In this document: positions 22,849 through 34,700 of the stretch, piece by piece
Numbering within the stretch: the first letter of the stretch is position 1
Layout: every line of letters starts with the position of its first letter
Origin: Phaeoceros laevis
Lineage: Eukaryota; Anthocerotophyta; Anthocerotopsida; Notothyladales
Length of the DNA stretch: 49,148 nucleotides
Assembly (NCBI GenBank): GCA_049999765.1
Contig: JBNGIQ010009312.1
Span: forward strand, 252,783-301,930
Direction of reading: 5' to 3'
The notes under the pieces: model-generated
What the model saw: the letters and a program-made list of their open reading frames with translations, nothing else
Database searches by the model: none
What the model was told of the DNA's origin: nothing
Made by a program: the position numbers and the translations under genes

Positions 22849-23852
22849 TATTATAACAGTACCATGTTTCTTCTCAACGGGATATTTTATGCTGGTGCAC
22901 GGCCAAACCAAAGGCAGCCAGATCAGTTTTGGCTTTACACTGTCCAGGTGTGGACGCGACGGGACGGGGGCCATGAAGAGGAAGGTTCGTAGGAAGGTGC
23001 ATCCCGCTTCGAAACGGCAAGAAACGGATCCGGACAAGCGAGGGCGAAGGTCCCTTGGAAGCTTCCAGTGGGCCCACGATCACCTGAAGGTCGACAGAGA
23101 GTATGGGTCTATGGGACATGCAACAGCAGGCGTCCGTCGAGAGGCCGCTATTCTGTGCATCTTGTGAACGATTGGTGGTTGTTAACTTCGTCGGGGTTAG
23201 TGGAGTTCACTGGTCAGTGGTCAAGGGACGACGGAGGGAAAATGCGTCGTTGTCCTGGCCCTCTTTCAAAACCCAAGGTTTGCGGGCGTGACTCGCAAGC
23301 TGCTGCTATTTCTCTCCCTGCTGCTGCTCCTCCTTGCTTGTTTGCTGCTCTGGCTGTCTGGTGCGCTGCTCTCTTTTCTTGCGGCAGCTTCCGTAGCTCA
23401 ATTTGTGCTGGGAAGAGGTGTTGGTGGATTGAGGGTGACGCATTTTTTCGCTCTGTTTCCGCTTCTGCATCACCTGAGTTGCTGGTGAACATTGGGTTGC
23501 TTCCCTGCTTTTGTCAGCTGCTTGCTTCTTACGGGTTCTACCCTGAGGTCTCCTTCTCCTGCCTGCACGGTTGCATGTTGCTTCTTGCACAGGTCTGTAG
23601 CCGTTCCTTGGCAGCGGAAGTGGCTCTGGCTCACTTTGAGCTTTCTGGTGAGGTTTCACAGCGCTGAAGATGCGTAACTCGCTTCCTGCGTCTCTGCTCG
23701 TGTTTGACCGTGGTTGACGGGAAGCCGAGCCGGCCGCTCGAAGGAAGAGAGGAAGGAGAAGGTCTTCTCTTTTGATTTCTTGCGTTGAGCCTGATTAAGC
23801 TTTCAAGACCAGCGGGAGCAGGCAGAGGTTCGACAGTCTACGCCAACCACGA
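22849..23852. other. upstream region and probable long 5' leader of the AP2/ERF gene
   Basis: About 1 kb with one long open plus-strand frame (to 23667) that begins at GTG rather than ATG, and a minus-strand Lys/Arg/Gln-rich frame over the same CTG-rich bases. Neither resembles a known protein. The CTGCTGCTGCTCCTCC-rich composition is typical of plant transcription-factor leaders. I infer promoter plus 5'-UTR, possibly with a leader intron. Confidence 0.4.
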
Positions 23853-25631
23853 ATGTCCTTGGTCCAAGACTTCCGCCATCGCACTTCCAACGGCACGTTG
23901 GGAATGACACCAGCAGTTGAGACCTTGGCAATTGACGCAGCGCAGCCTGGTGATGGCAGCGGTAGCTATCCGCACGTCCAGGGCAAACCTCGGCTGCTTG
24001 ACCTGTCAAGCCATGTTCTTTTGAGTGCCGACTCTCCAGCGGACTCGTCAGAGGCGTCCCCGAAGGAGTTTGTGTGCGCGTCTCCGGACTCTGTTACCAC
24101 CGGCGGAGTGGTGAAGGCCGGTGACAGGAAGGCTGCTAGGGGAGGCTCCTGGATAGAGATTGCAAAAAGGGCCAAGGTGTCTCTCGGGGACAAGTTCGCT
24201 GACAGCTTCCGAGAAAAATTCCTCAAGAAGGACCACCGCAGTTGTCAGGACGGGGGGTCACCTCCCTCCTCCTCGGTCTCTCCTTCCCAGCAGTCTTCAG
24301 GATCTGCGGATTCTGAAGGAGCAATTCTCACGCCAAGGAGCAGCTACCGTGAGAGGCAGGGGCCCCTCACTCTGGCCCTTCCGTCTGCGGGCCAGGCAGG
24401 CAGCTTCTTCAAGGAGCATACGGGGAGACCGGCATCTGTAGGCACATGGCAGAGCTCCCCTAGACTGAGCCCTTGGGGATCCAAGCGAGTGTCCGGAACA
24501 CCACCCGGCGTGCTGGGCCTGAGCAGTCCTCTTCTGAGCGGAGGACTTCCTCTCGACGAGAATGACTCTGGTGACATGGTGTTGTACGGGATCTTGAAGG
24601 AGGCGGTAACCACAGGATGGGCTCCGTCACTCTCGGCGCCGGCATCCCTGCCATCTTGCAAAGTGGCAGTGCAGCAGCCTCTGCGTACTGTGCATGTCTC
24701 GGCAAGGCAGCAGCGGGAGATGCAGCAGCAAGCCATGGTGGAGGAGATCATTAAGGCAGCCAAGGCTCAGCAGAAGGACGGCTCTTCTCCTCGCAAGTTG
24801 CCACCTTCGGCAGGCAAGCAGCACTACAGAGGAGTGCGGCAGCGGCCCTGGGGGAAGTTTGCAGCTGAGATTCGGGACTCGGCTCGGCAAGGAGCTCGGG
24901 TGTGGCTAGGCACCTTTGACACAGCGGAAGAAGCTGCTCGGGCCTATGACCAGGCTGCCACCAAAATGAGGGGGTCCAGGGCTCTACTCAATTTCCCCCC
25001 TCCTCCGGCGAAGCCTCTGCCCCCACCTGCATCTGCTGGTCCTCTGGTAAGCAGGACGAGTCTGAGTTCAACTACTCCTTCTGTTGTGCCAGCCGTTCCC
25101 CTCAAGGGCAGTTTTGTTACTGGGAGCGTGTCTTCGGCGGGAGCCGGCAGACCAGCAGCTGCCTGTGCATCCATCGTCGAGAAGCTGCAGGCGGCTGTAA
25201 GGATGAGTGGTAGCAAGAAAGGTCTGGCCTCCGCATTGCCCATAGTCCGTGCGGCTTCTGTCAAGGCAGAGCCTTTACAGGTAATTGGCCTCAAGAGGTT
25301 AAGGGAGTTCAGCAGTTGTTCCACTGATTCTGACGTGAAACGCCCCAACTTGCCCATCCTAAGGCGTTCTATGTCTGGGTCTGACAACAGCTCCTTCTCT
25401 TGTGGATCCACTCAGGATTCTAGTACAGCTTTTAGCCGGCCGAGCAATGAGCTTTGTGGAAATTCGCAAGGCGAGCATGTCGGCATGGGGTCGTCGTCAG
25501 AGTTCGAAGAGTTTTTCTCTTGCCTGGAGCCAGACCTGCCATACGATTTAAGGAGGCTGCCTGCTCTGGACGCCGGCTTCATGGAGCTTTGTAATACACC
25601 TAATTCAGGTGTAGTTGGCCATACGTTCTGA
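23853..25631 (+). CDS. AP2/ERF-domain transcription factor (single AP2)
   Basis: A single exon encodes 592 residues, long for the ERF family, whose members are usually 200-400. One AP2 domain lies at about residues 321-380. It shows [19 protein letters not shown] (first two strands that contact the GCC-box), then [20 protein letters not shown] and the helix ending [10 protein letters not shown]. The Ala and Asp at the two diagnostic strand positions ([17 protein letters not shown]) indicate ERF rather than DREB specificity. Both flanks are Ser/Pro/Gly-rich and probably disordered. The C-terminus ([20 protein letters not shown]) is acidic and aromatic, like an activation region. The start ATG 23853 gives the longest frame; MTPAVETL 23 codons later is an alternative. 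The orthologous subgroup cannot be set from sequence alone. Confidence 0.93.
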   Translation: MSLVQDFRHRTSNGTLGMTPAVETLAIDAAQPGDGSGSYPHVQGKPRLLDLSSHVLLSADSPADSSEASPKEFVCASPDSVTTGGVVKAGDRKAARGGSWIEIAKRAKVSLGDKFADSFREKFLKKDHRSCQDGGSPPSSSVSPSQQSSGSADSEGAILTPRSSYRERQGPLTLALPSAGQAGSFFKEHTGRPASVGTWQSSPRLSPWGSKRVSGTPPGVLGLSSPLLSGGLPLDENDSGDMVLYGILKEAVTTGWAPSLSAPASLPSCKVAVQQPLRTVHVSARQQREMQQQAMVEEIIKAAKAQQKDGSSPRKLPPSAGKQHYRGVRQRPWGKFAAEIRDSARQGARVWLGTFDTAEEAARAYDQAATKMRGSRALLNFPPPPAKPLPPPASAGPLVSRTSLSSTTPSVVPAVPLKGSFVTGSVSSAGAGRPAAACASIVEKLQAAVRMSGSKKGLASALPIVRAASVKAEPLQVIGLKRLREFSSCSTDSDVKRPNLPILRRSMSGSDNSSFSCGSTQDSSTAFSRPSNELCGNSQGEHVGMGSSSEFEEFFSCLEPDLPYDLRRLPALDAGFMELCNTPNSGVVGHTF

Positions 25632-26329
25632 GAGGGTCTGAATATGATCTTCCTAGAGCATTGGCTTGTACTTTTGACACACGCCACTCAATTAGACATG
25701 TTTCTTGGCCGCAAAAGGGGTATGTCGTTCTTTCTTCTCGGACAGAAACTCATCGTTATGATGAAACACGCACGGTATGCGGTTTCTCTGAGGAAACCAG
25801 CAAAAGAAGTCTAGGACCTACCGGGTCTTTGATTGGAGTGTTGTCCATGCGCCCGTTGGAGGTGGCAAGGGACCTGGACACTCCACCAGCATTGTGCCTT
25901 CTCCACCAGATAGACATCATGCTGTGTCATGCTCCTTGCCCGTTGAGTGCTTCCATGAGGCGAAATTGACGTGGCCTCAGAGTCGTGCGCTCCTCGTATT
26001 CAGTCGCTTGCGACATCTTACCAACCCGGATGGCAGGATGTGGGCCAGGTTGGTGTGCCAACTGTTGGAATGCAAATCCTTGTGAAAGATCTGTCACGGC
26101 TGACACCGATTCTTTTGCGCATTCCTAACAAGTCGATCATAACAACTTTCGAGCCCTTCCCTCTCTCTCTCTCGCTTCATACACACGCAGGCAATTACAT
26201 GTCAAATTAATTACTCGTTCTGCTTTTGATAATTAATCAGGACCGCGGAGACTAGGAACTCTTTCATCCCTGATGTCTGCGGACTGCAAAATGTTCAAGT
26301 GGTCTTGTCCAAGTTGGCTACGACAGGGC
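25632..26329. other. intergenic between convergent AP2/ERF and ACR genes
   Basis: About 700 bases holding the two 3' ends. A CT microsatellite lies at 26159-26172. No further gene or RNA is visible. Confidence 0.5.
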
Positions 26330-28368
26330 TTAATAGCTGTCTTCCTCTGTGGTGGGTCTCCTTAGGTAGTACTGCAGGCAGTTCTTGATGACCTCCTCCA
26401 TCGAGGGGCTCAGAGCTTCGCCATGATAGGACACATACAATTGATCCTTGGCTACAAGACCCTGAAAAAGCCAGGTTGAAATTTGGAGTCAGAAGAAGCT
26501 GTCACCAACTGTTTAGACAACTAAAAGAACACCGAAGCCGCCAGACAAACTATGCAATACTCACCTCGGTGTCAAGCTCTGCCGACTCTACAACCACACT
26601 AATATCTGACAGGACTTTAAGAATTTCGATTAGCAATCCCGGTCGATCAGCTGTCTCAATTTTCAGCAAACTGCACATACCAACATAGACCACGGATTTA
26701 TTGGAGCATGAACGTTTTCTCATGTCATAAGTGGCTGGAGCCTAGATTCATAACTGAGAGCTACCTTCTATCAGGACCCAGCTTCGTTACATTAATGTGA
26801 GTGGCGATGTCCACATCAAGCTACAAGCACAGGACAGAATTGGTGAGGAGACTGTGATTAAGCAACGATTGCCTGAAAAGACGGCGGTTCAAAAATGGTA
26901 GCAAATGAAAGGAACTAGCAAACCCTACACTAGCACGGTTCTTACTTTCTGTGGTGGTGCAGTGGCACCAAAAGCTTCACCCATTGCAAGACGCTCGCTA
27001 GATTCCTGTGACCATGGCCACCCTTAGCAGGATGGTTCGCTGAAAGTAGGACTTTACGAACTTAAAAACACATTCCGGCATCCCCTTCATCATGTTAGGG
27101 TAAAACGCACCGGATGGTACTGCAAGAGGTTGTTTATGATGGTGAGGCGTATAGATTCCAGCAATTGTGGATCCTCAACTTTTGCTCCATCATCCCTGCG
27201 AAAACCAGCATACCATGATAGATTAGGGGACGCCCTACACTAAAGCCGTGTTCCTCCACCCTTATGACTGGAACCTGCATCCCTGTCAACAGCAACCATA
27301 CCACCATAACATGAAAGAAGCATCAGATTTGTTCTCCAACAGGTGACAGACCGCCTGGCAATTGCTTACCAGTTGACCGCAAGGGCTTGTGACCCCCGCC
27401 TTTTTACAACCACACCATGAACTGAGTTGAGTCCTGTATAAATAAAGCATAGATCAGCTGACAATGTGTTCCAGGTCAGAGTTCTGAAACTTACGCTCGG
27501 GTGATGTAAAATCTGTTTGTACGCACATCTGCTGCTTTGAGGCTGACGTACCCCCGCACTACATTGAGTCCCAAATCCGTTAAGGCCTGGATCTGCAGCA
27601 ATGGAAAACGCTTGATTCAAAACAGATTACCTGGAAGCAAGAATGTATCCTCTGAGTAGAGAATCGTCCATGCCAGTGATATGTGTTGCCTAGGAGCACG
27701 CTACAGAGCGTGATAAGTGAAACCAGAAGAATGTCCAACCGTGTCAAGAAGGGCCCCAAGCCTAGTCCCGTAGCTCATCTCCACCACAGTAGCAAATGGA
27801 TCAGAGTACTGGTCGATGTTCACAATGGGATTTGGAATGGAGGTCTGTAAGTCCTCCACTTCCAACTCCTACATAGGCACCAAAGCTTAGTCTCCCGACA
27901 GTCACATCAGCAGCCTTGTGAGAGCTGTCCGTTATGACAGGCCTGGAATTACCTTGCTAGCTGAAGGAGCGAGACCAACGGGGTCACTGCCAGCTTGGCA
28001 GGCCAGTCTGCAGAAACCAGGAGCGAAATGGTTGGTGTCGCTCGAACAGCTGCGAGCAGCGCATCTTACAAAAAACCATAGGAATTTCTCACAAACAGTA
28101 GCCAGAGGATGAATGCGCTTGAAAACTGGGATGAGCCAGCTGCAAAAGAAGAGACTCGCACATCCCAACCGGGAGGCAGGGCAGGAAAATTCTGTCTCCC
28201 GGCTTACCTCGCGGGAACAAGAACTCGCGCAACCCTGTGCTGGAAGATGGCCGACGATAACACGATTCCAGGCAGCTGCAAAATCAGCCTGCCCGGGGGG
28301 AGGGCATCATGAAGGCGCGCGGGGCTGCAAGCGGCAATCATGGCTGCCTGCGCCACTGCGGTCGCCAT
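26330..28368 (-). CDS. ACR11/ACR12-like chloroplast double ACT-domain protein
   Basis: Nine exons encode 312 residues: 28368-28208, 28064-27953, 27868-27740, 27592-27495, 27195-27111, 27005-26946, 26820-26765, 26670-26565, 26461-26330. All are GT-AG and frame closes exactly. Plant ACR11/ACR12 are plastid regulators; ACR11 is known to act with ferredoxin-GOGAT and glutamine synthetase. The first 90 residues are Ala/Arg/Ser-rich and look like a transit peptide. ACT domain 1 (about 115-190) has [21 protein letters not shown] linker [13 protein letters not shown] follows. ACT domain 2 (about 232-295) has [20 protein letters not shown], with the DRPG ligand-loop motif. The C-terminus [15 protein letters not shown] matches the family. 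An in-frame ATG at 28473 could extend the N-terminus by 35 residues. The promoter is shared or adjacent with SETD6 (691 bases). Confidence 0.93.
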
Positions 28369-29058
28369 AGCCGTAGGAGCAGCTTGCGGTTCCTGATAGC
28401 TCACGGTTACAGCAAGCAGGTGGTGCTTCTCCTCATCAGCCGCGCGGGAAGGCAGGCAGGTCCCTGATCTCAAGGGCAGCTGGACAAGGACAACAGCAAG
28501 AAGAGTTCGATGGCAGGAAGTGGCGTCCCGGCGCGGGTATTAACTGTGTCACACAGGAAATGCCAGACGACGATCCCCTCGGCATCTCCCGTCAAATGTA
28601 CGGATTTGGCAAACAACCTCCCTCCTTCGAGCGTAAATTGCCTAATTAACCTGATACCCGTTGGTGGACGGGTCTAGTCGTCGGTCGCATCACATGCGAC
28701 CTACCGGCAGTACAACTCTTATAGAATAGACTAGTAATAAGCAGGTTGATCGTTCAATCACGCTTCCTCGTCCTCCACAAGTTGGCCAAACTTGTTGGAT
28801 ATTGCCGTGTGGCTAGGCACAGAATTTAGGGGTTGGCGTGAAACCGGATACCCCAAAAAATACGTTGTTGGATGAAAATTTGGTTTGGATAAAATTACCA
28901 TCTTTATTGCAAAATGAGCTCCGGCCTGGCCTCTGAAGCTCCCAACGCCATCCCGGGCCGCTCCAGGTACTGCTAACATTTTGTGCTCTTCTGAGACTAT
29001 TTTGAGGTGCTTATGGTACCATCCACATCAGCCTGCCCTTTGTTGCAAATGAGATGTA
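28369..29058. other. intergenic between divergent ACR and SETD6-like genes, with hairpins
   Basis: The segment holds two start regions. A perfect 8-base inverted repeat with a 3-base loop (GGTCGCAT-CAC-ATGCGACC) lies at about 28683-28701. Just left of it is ACCCGTTGGTGGACGGGTCT, itself a hairpin, at 28656-28675. The latter and the following CAGTACAACTCT resemble the interior of the miniature element at 22657-22686. Confidence 0.45.
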
Positions 29059-31102
29059 ATGTGGCGGTGCAGGAAGTTGAAAAGGCTGCTACGTTGGATG
29101 CGGGAGAATGCTATTGAATATAGTGATGGCCTGGAGATGAGGGGGGCTAAAGCGTCTGTGGCTGACACGGGTGTGTTCGCCTTGCTTGATCTCCAAGAAG
29201 GGGATGTCATTGGCAAGATACCTAAAAAGGCATGCCTGACACTGAAGACCACAGGAGCTGCTGAATTGTTGGAGGAAGCCGAGCTAGGTGGCGGCTTGGG
29301 TCTTGCAGCTGCCCTCATGTATGAACGCAGCAAGGGGGAACTTTCCCCCTGGTTTGGATACTTGCAGTTCTTGCCAAAGAGCCAGTGTGTGCCTTTTCTC
29401 TGGAGTGAACAAGACATAGACTCGTATCTTGCCGGCACTGAAATTCACACGGTCAGTCGTTTTGTCATTGCTGCTGGTTGCAAGCTGGTGCTAAGTCTGA
29501 CCCTTGATTTGAGCTAATTTTACTGGCAACCTGAAAGGGTTCGGTGTGGACAAACTGCTACACCGTCTTTTGTTCATAGAATGCAACTCTGAAGGGCCCG
29601 TTCTTCATTATATTTTCACGGGTGTGTAGGCAGGTGATCAAGGAAGATCAGCAGCTAATGCGAGAGGACTGGGAGGAGTCTATTGCTGGCTTGAGTGAAC
29701 GCAATCCGAACGAGTTTCCCAAGGAATGGTTCACTGTAGACCATTACCTTGCAGCCAAATCCCTAATATCTTCCCGGGCTTTCCAGGTTGATGACTATCA
29801 TGGGCAGGGAATGGTACCACTTGCGGACATGTAAGGATCTGAGGCTTCGTCTCTGCTGTGCTACTCCTGTTGATGAAGCAGTTGAGGGAAATGGAGTTGA
29901 AGTTTGCAATCTTATGGAACTATGCAAATCCTTGTCGGGTTCAGGTTCAACCACAAGACGGCTGGCGAGCATGTCCACTTCACTTCGTTTGGCGATTCTG
30001 ATGAGGAGTCCGAGGAGGAGGAACCTGAAGGTGAACCTGCCCAGCCAACATCTGAGAATGGTCACCAGCACGGGGCTGCGCACAAGAAAGAAAAACAAAG
30101 TAGCGATGCTGAGGCTAAGTTGGAGGCTGAGTCGGAGCTAGAAGATGCTGATGGATCTTCGGATGTCGAGGACAGGAGTGACTTCATGTACATGGTGCTT
30201 GTTAAAGATGTTAGTAAGGGTGCCGAGGTGAGCCTTGCATTGGAGCGTGCAATTCCTTATGCTAGACCTCGAACAACTTCATTGCAGTTGGAACTCATTC
30301 ATGGCTGTTACGTTATCCTGACCTTGCCCGGTTTCTGGTCTAGGTTTTCAACACATACGGAGAATTAGGGAACGGTGGTCTCCTTCTGAGATATGGCTTC
30401 ACTGAGCCCGACAATCCTTTCGACTTCGTAAACGTGGAGATTGTCACTGTGACTCAGGTTTGTGAGAAGATATTCTCCAAGCGACATGTGCGTAGGCGGA
30501 TCGTACTGTGGAGGAAAACAGGTTGTGCTCCTTCTGTTTCACAAGGATCAGAGTACTTCGAAATCTCTTATGACGGGAAGCCTGAGACAGAACTTCTGCT
30601 GCTTCTCTTCATCATGCATCTACCTGATGACAGGTCTGAGCAGCTTGATTCAGCACTTCGCTCAGAGGTACAGGGCTTCTTAGCTGTAGGTAGATTGCTT
30701 GGCTGGGGGAAACAGATGGGGAGGAAGCAGAATCAAGGTGAGAAGCGAGGTCGAAAGGGAAGAGCACGCAGCGAGTCCTCAGCTGACCTGGAGGATGGAC
30801 AACATGGCGACAGTGACGCAGAGTCTCTTGATGAGTGGCTGACAACAGCATCTGTAGGAGAAACTTTGCTCCTGCTTCTTCAGGCCCGTGATAGCCTCTA
30901 CCCAGCTGCAACTGTTGAAGAAGACATTGAGACATTGCGTGGGGTTTCAATGGTGGAGCAGCCTAAGCAGTATCATGGCCTCTCGCTGCGCATTGCCGAA
31001 CGTTCAGTACTGCGAAGATGTAAGATGAACACCACCGGATGGTTATCCTCCCTGAAGGGGAAGACGACAGGGAAGAGATTCCACTCTACCGTGGAAAAAT
31101 GA
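29059..31102 (+). CDS. SETD6-like SET-domain protein lysine methyltransferase
   Basis: Four exons (29059-29451, 29634-29830, 29945-30227, 30344-31102) encode 543 residues. SET enzymes of the SETD6/Rubisco-methyltransferase class transfer methyl groups from S-adenosylmethionine to non-histone lysines. The N-terminus LLRWMRENAIEYSDGLEMR and LLDLQEGDVIGKIPK start the SET domain. The SAM-binding NH motif is in DMFNHKTAGEHVHF, and the catalytic-side motif is VFNTYGELGNGGLLLRYGF. Between them is a disordered acidic insert of about 60 residues. The C-terminal substrate-binding helices include YFEISYDGKPETELLLLL and YHGLSLRIAERSVLRR. The last 28 codons lie inside a 169-base tandem duplication, so the natural C-terminus may have been altered. 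The start ATG is the first one; homologs begin similarly close to the RWM motif. Confidence 0.85.
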
Positions 31103-31349
31103 ACTATCATGTTCATATCATGTTCTGCTACATTCTATTGACACGTAGCCTACGCCAGATGTCTTGAACTCGTGGAATGCGCGAAGATGTAAGCTGAACA
31201 CCACCGGATGGTTATCCTCCCTGAAGGGGAAGACGACAGGCAAGAGATTCCACTCTACCGTGGAAAAATGAACTATCATGTTCCTATTTTTGTTCTGCTA
31301 CATTCTATTGACACGTACTCTACGCTAGCTGTCTTGAACTCGTGGAATG
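31012..31349. repeat. 169-base tandem duplication across the SETD6-like stop codon
   Basis: The sequence starting GCGAAGATGTAAG at 31012 recurs at 31181, and the two units match nearly base for base through GAACTCGTGGAATGC (31180 and 31350). There are about ten differences, mostly in the second half. The first unit contains the last codons and stop of the SETD6-like gene; the second lies in its 3' region. Confidence 0.9.
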
Positions 31350-31757
31350 CCCGGTGACCCGGTCCCTCCATTTCATCACTTCACTTCTAATTCCATAAGA
31401 TTCACAACCCCCTTAGAATCTGAACCTGAATCTGGATCTCATCAGCCGGCTCCTCCGCACTGTTCTCCGCTCACCGGGGACCGCCAGTCGCCCCTGCCAC
31501 GGCGGCTTCATAACCGCTGCTCCCGCCTCTTGGCAGCATGCAGCGTCATGCACCGCGCTCGCGCGAAGCGGATCGACAGCTCCGCCATAGCTCACCTCTC
31601 AAGGTCGCTGCCTAGGGCGCGCCTCTTACAGGAGCGCGTTCTGCAACTGGACCCACAATTTTTGGTCAACTGAGCAGGGAGAACGTCCCATCCCGGACCT
31701 GCTGAGTTCCTCCTGCGGCCTGGAATTGCTGGGTCGGCTCGCACAGGGAGCGCGTCA
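31103..31757. other. intergenic between SETD6-like and dikinase genes
   Basis: After the tandem duplication there are about 400 bases with overlapping open frames on both strands (31347-31673 plus, 31413-31968 minus) and no similarity I recognise. The stretch probably contains the promoter and leader of the dikinase gene. Confidence 0.4.
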
Positions 31758-34700
31758 ATGCCAGTTGCTGCGCATCGGGCCAGACCCGGCGTTGCGGCGG
31801 CACTGCTGCTGCACCAGAGAAAAAAACCCAAGAATGGAGTCGGCAAGGCCCGGGCCTGGGCCAGCATCCCTCACATCGTGCGCCTGAGCAAGACCCAACG
31901 TCCAGCTTTCGGGCATCCTCCCAGAAAGCGAGCATCAGGCATGTTTGGTGGTTCCCTCGCTGCAGCATTGGCTTCAGCCTCTTTCATCGGATTTCTATCA
32001 CCCCCTTGCGTCACCAGGCTGTTCGGCCGGACGCACACGAAACCGGCAGCAGTATCGTGCGGCAGGTGCGCACAGGAACCGCGGAGGAGAGATTTTGGTC
32101 GCTTTTCTGTATCTGAGAGGAAGCCCAGCGCATTGAGCTGCACTGCCAGTGCGTATCTCCACGACTCCTTTGCGGAGAGGGAGGATGAGAATTGTCCATA
32201 CACGAGAGGATTTGGGAAGAAGAATGGCCTGGAGGACTGTCATCCGTTCGCGGGAATTGGTAGTTTTTGCTTCTTTGAGAGGAGAGCTTCGAGGTTCAAC
32301 TCTAGGAAGAAGAAAAAGCATAATGGGACATTTTCCAGCCAATCTTTGAAGGTGGTGGGTAGAAGCAGCCATGAGAGGGCAGGAAGTCATGAATTCGACT
32401 CTGGAGCTTCCAATGTCAGTGTCATTGGAGCTGCAGCTGAGAAGATTCACAATCCTGCGGAAGTGGACACTGCTAGTATATACAAAAGCAGTATCAGCAA
32501 GGAATTGGACGAGTCACATCTTGATGAAACCTTGACTTACGTGTTCAAGCAAGGTGTTGCCTTGGTTGTGAGGACTGAGACTGCAGCGGACAATACTTGT
32601 CAAGTGGAATTCTCCATGCCAGAGCAGGAAATGGCAAGTTTTACGCACCCATGAGCTGTTTCTTATCTATCATGGGCGACGGGCTTGCGCTTTGGCTCTT
32701 ACATGCACAACTGACGGAGTTGCTCACTGTTTTGCAAAAATGCAGACGCTGCATTGGGCGACGAATAATTGGGCCTTGCCGAATAGTTCTTGGTGGCCGG
32801 TGGGTACGACCCAAGTAAACGATCAAGCGGTGGAGACGCCCTTTGCTTCAATTGGCCCTGGACATTATCAGGTGAAGTCTGTATGCCAATACCCAACTTG
32901 TGGTTGAGACGACGCTCGGCTGAGCTCATTGGCAATCTGTTCCGATGGTGCCAGAATATGGGTCTTGTTAATGTTGTGATTTGGTTGTCCAAAGCAGGAT
33001 GATCCCGCCCTTGAGAAATGGCAGGTGAGAATCACGTCTTGATCCCTTGTCTGTCGTTTCTATCGTAGGTTTACATTCTGAGGACATGTAAACTTTTCGA
33101 CAGAAGGTGTGGTCGTTTTCGCGGTGATTTCTTTGTCTTGAGCATATTGTTTCTTGCTGCTGCCGGATCAGGTGGTTATGAGGATTCCTGAAGACGAGGT
33201 ACCTCAGCGAATGGTTTTTGTTCTCAGAGTAAGGGTTGCTATCAGCTCAGTACTGAGTCTACCGCTGCCTTCCTTTGACTCGCCTCTTATCTACTGTTCT
33301 CGCAATCTGCAAATAGAGAATGTTGAAGGGTGCTGATTGTTGCTCACAGGACAAAGACGGGAACTGGTACAACAATAACGGATGCTTCACTGTCGCTTTG
33401 AAGATGTTGACTATGGCTGACCTTGTTGAGCAGGTATATATCTTCTAGAGGCAGTTCGCTGTGGCTCTGACAGCGAAAGCTTAACCTCTCTATAGGCCGC
33501 CCTTAGCTAGCCCATGCAGAGTGACTCGCCATTTCTGTGAAGTTTTCAATAACATTCCTCTGGAGGAGCAAAACCTGTACAGCTTGTGGAACTAACCTCA
33601 TCATTTAATCATAAACCAGGTGGTTGTCCCAGAGAAGTCGCATGGCAATTGGTCACTATTCAGCCGTTTCATTCTGGCAGCTGAGCTTTTGGATGCAGCT
33701 GAGGCGATTGGGGCTGAGGGCTTAGCTTTTATCTACACCTGGCTCCGATTTTCTGCAAACAAACAGGTACACCTTCCTGCTGCTACCAAGAATGGAGAAC
33801 ACAAGATTCTCCCTCTTAGTTTACTCTAACCCCTATGGATATGGTCTTGCAGCTCACATGGTTCCGTAACTGCAACTACCAGTCCAAAGATATCGCTCAT
33901 GTGCAAGAGGTATACCTCACGTCCAGATGTAAAACTGGTCTATGTCCTGGTTGCTGGTACTACTACTACTACTGTAAATCCTTGTTACTGCAAGAATGTA
34001 AGAAGTAAGCCTTTATCTGTTCTTCTCTCTGACAAGAGGTGTTTTTTTTTTGTAATAGAGGCTTGCAACTCTGATGTCGGACAAGGTTAAATTTGCAAAC
34101 AACCCTTCTGTGCGTCGTTTTGCCAGGATGGCCATGGCTACACTTCCACGTGGTGGTGGTGATGCTGAGCAAATAAGGATGGGGTATGGAGCTGCCCATT
34201 CCCTTATGTGCTTTCCAGAATACTCACAGCAGGACTTTGAGTAATCACCTTATCATTGTCCGATGTTGCAGGATTTTGAACATAATGAGGGAGCATGGGA
34301 TCAGGGAGGGTCACAGGTAAATCAGGTGTGATGCTGCAATTTAGTTTAGCTTAGTGTGGTAAACCCCCCGATGTTGGACTTAGAAGGCTGATAGCCAGTT
34401 GCTTTTTACCAAACAGACCGGGCATGGAAGAGCCGTTTTTGGAGCAATGGCATCAAAAGCTCCATACAAACACATCACCTGAGGATATTCATATATGCGA
34501 GGTAAACTTTGTGATGCTTTTGCTGATGACGCCTCCAGATCGAGATCTTCTGTCTCATATAGGGCTACTGATTAATTGCAGGCATACCTTCACTTTCTGC
34601 GCACCAACAGCATGGACAACTTCTACAAAACTCTGTGGTTTGGTTCTTTGCCATAAAAAGTCAATACGGTTGCAGGTTCCACCACGCTCCCCTTTTCTGC

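Noticed and set aside
23068-23667. 199-codon open frame upstream of the AP2/ERF gene
   Set aside because: It begins at GTG, has no family similarity and reflects CTG-rich leader composition.
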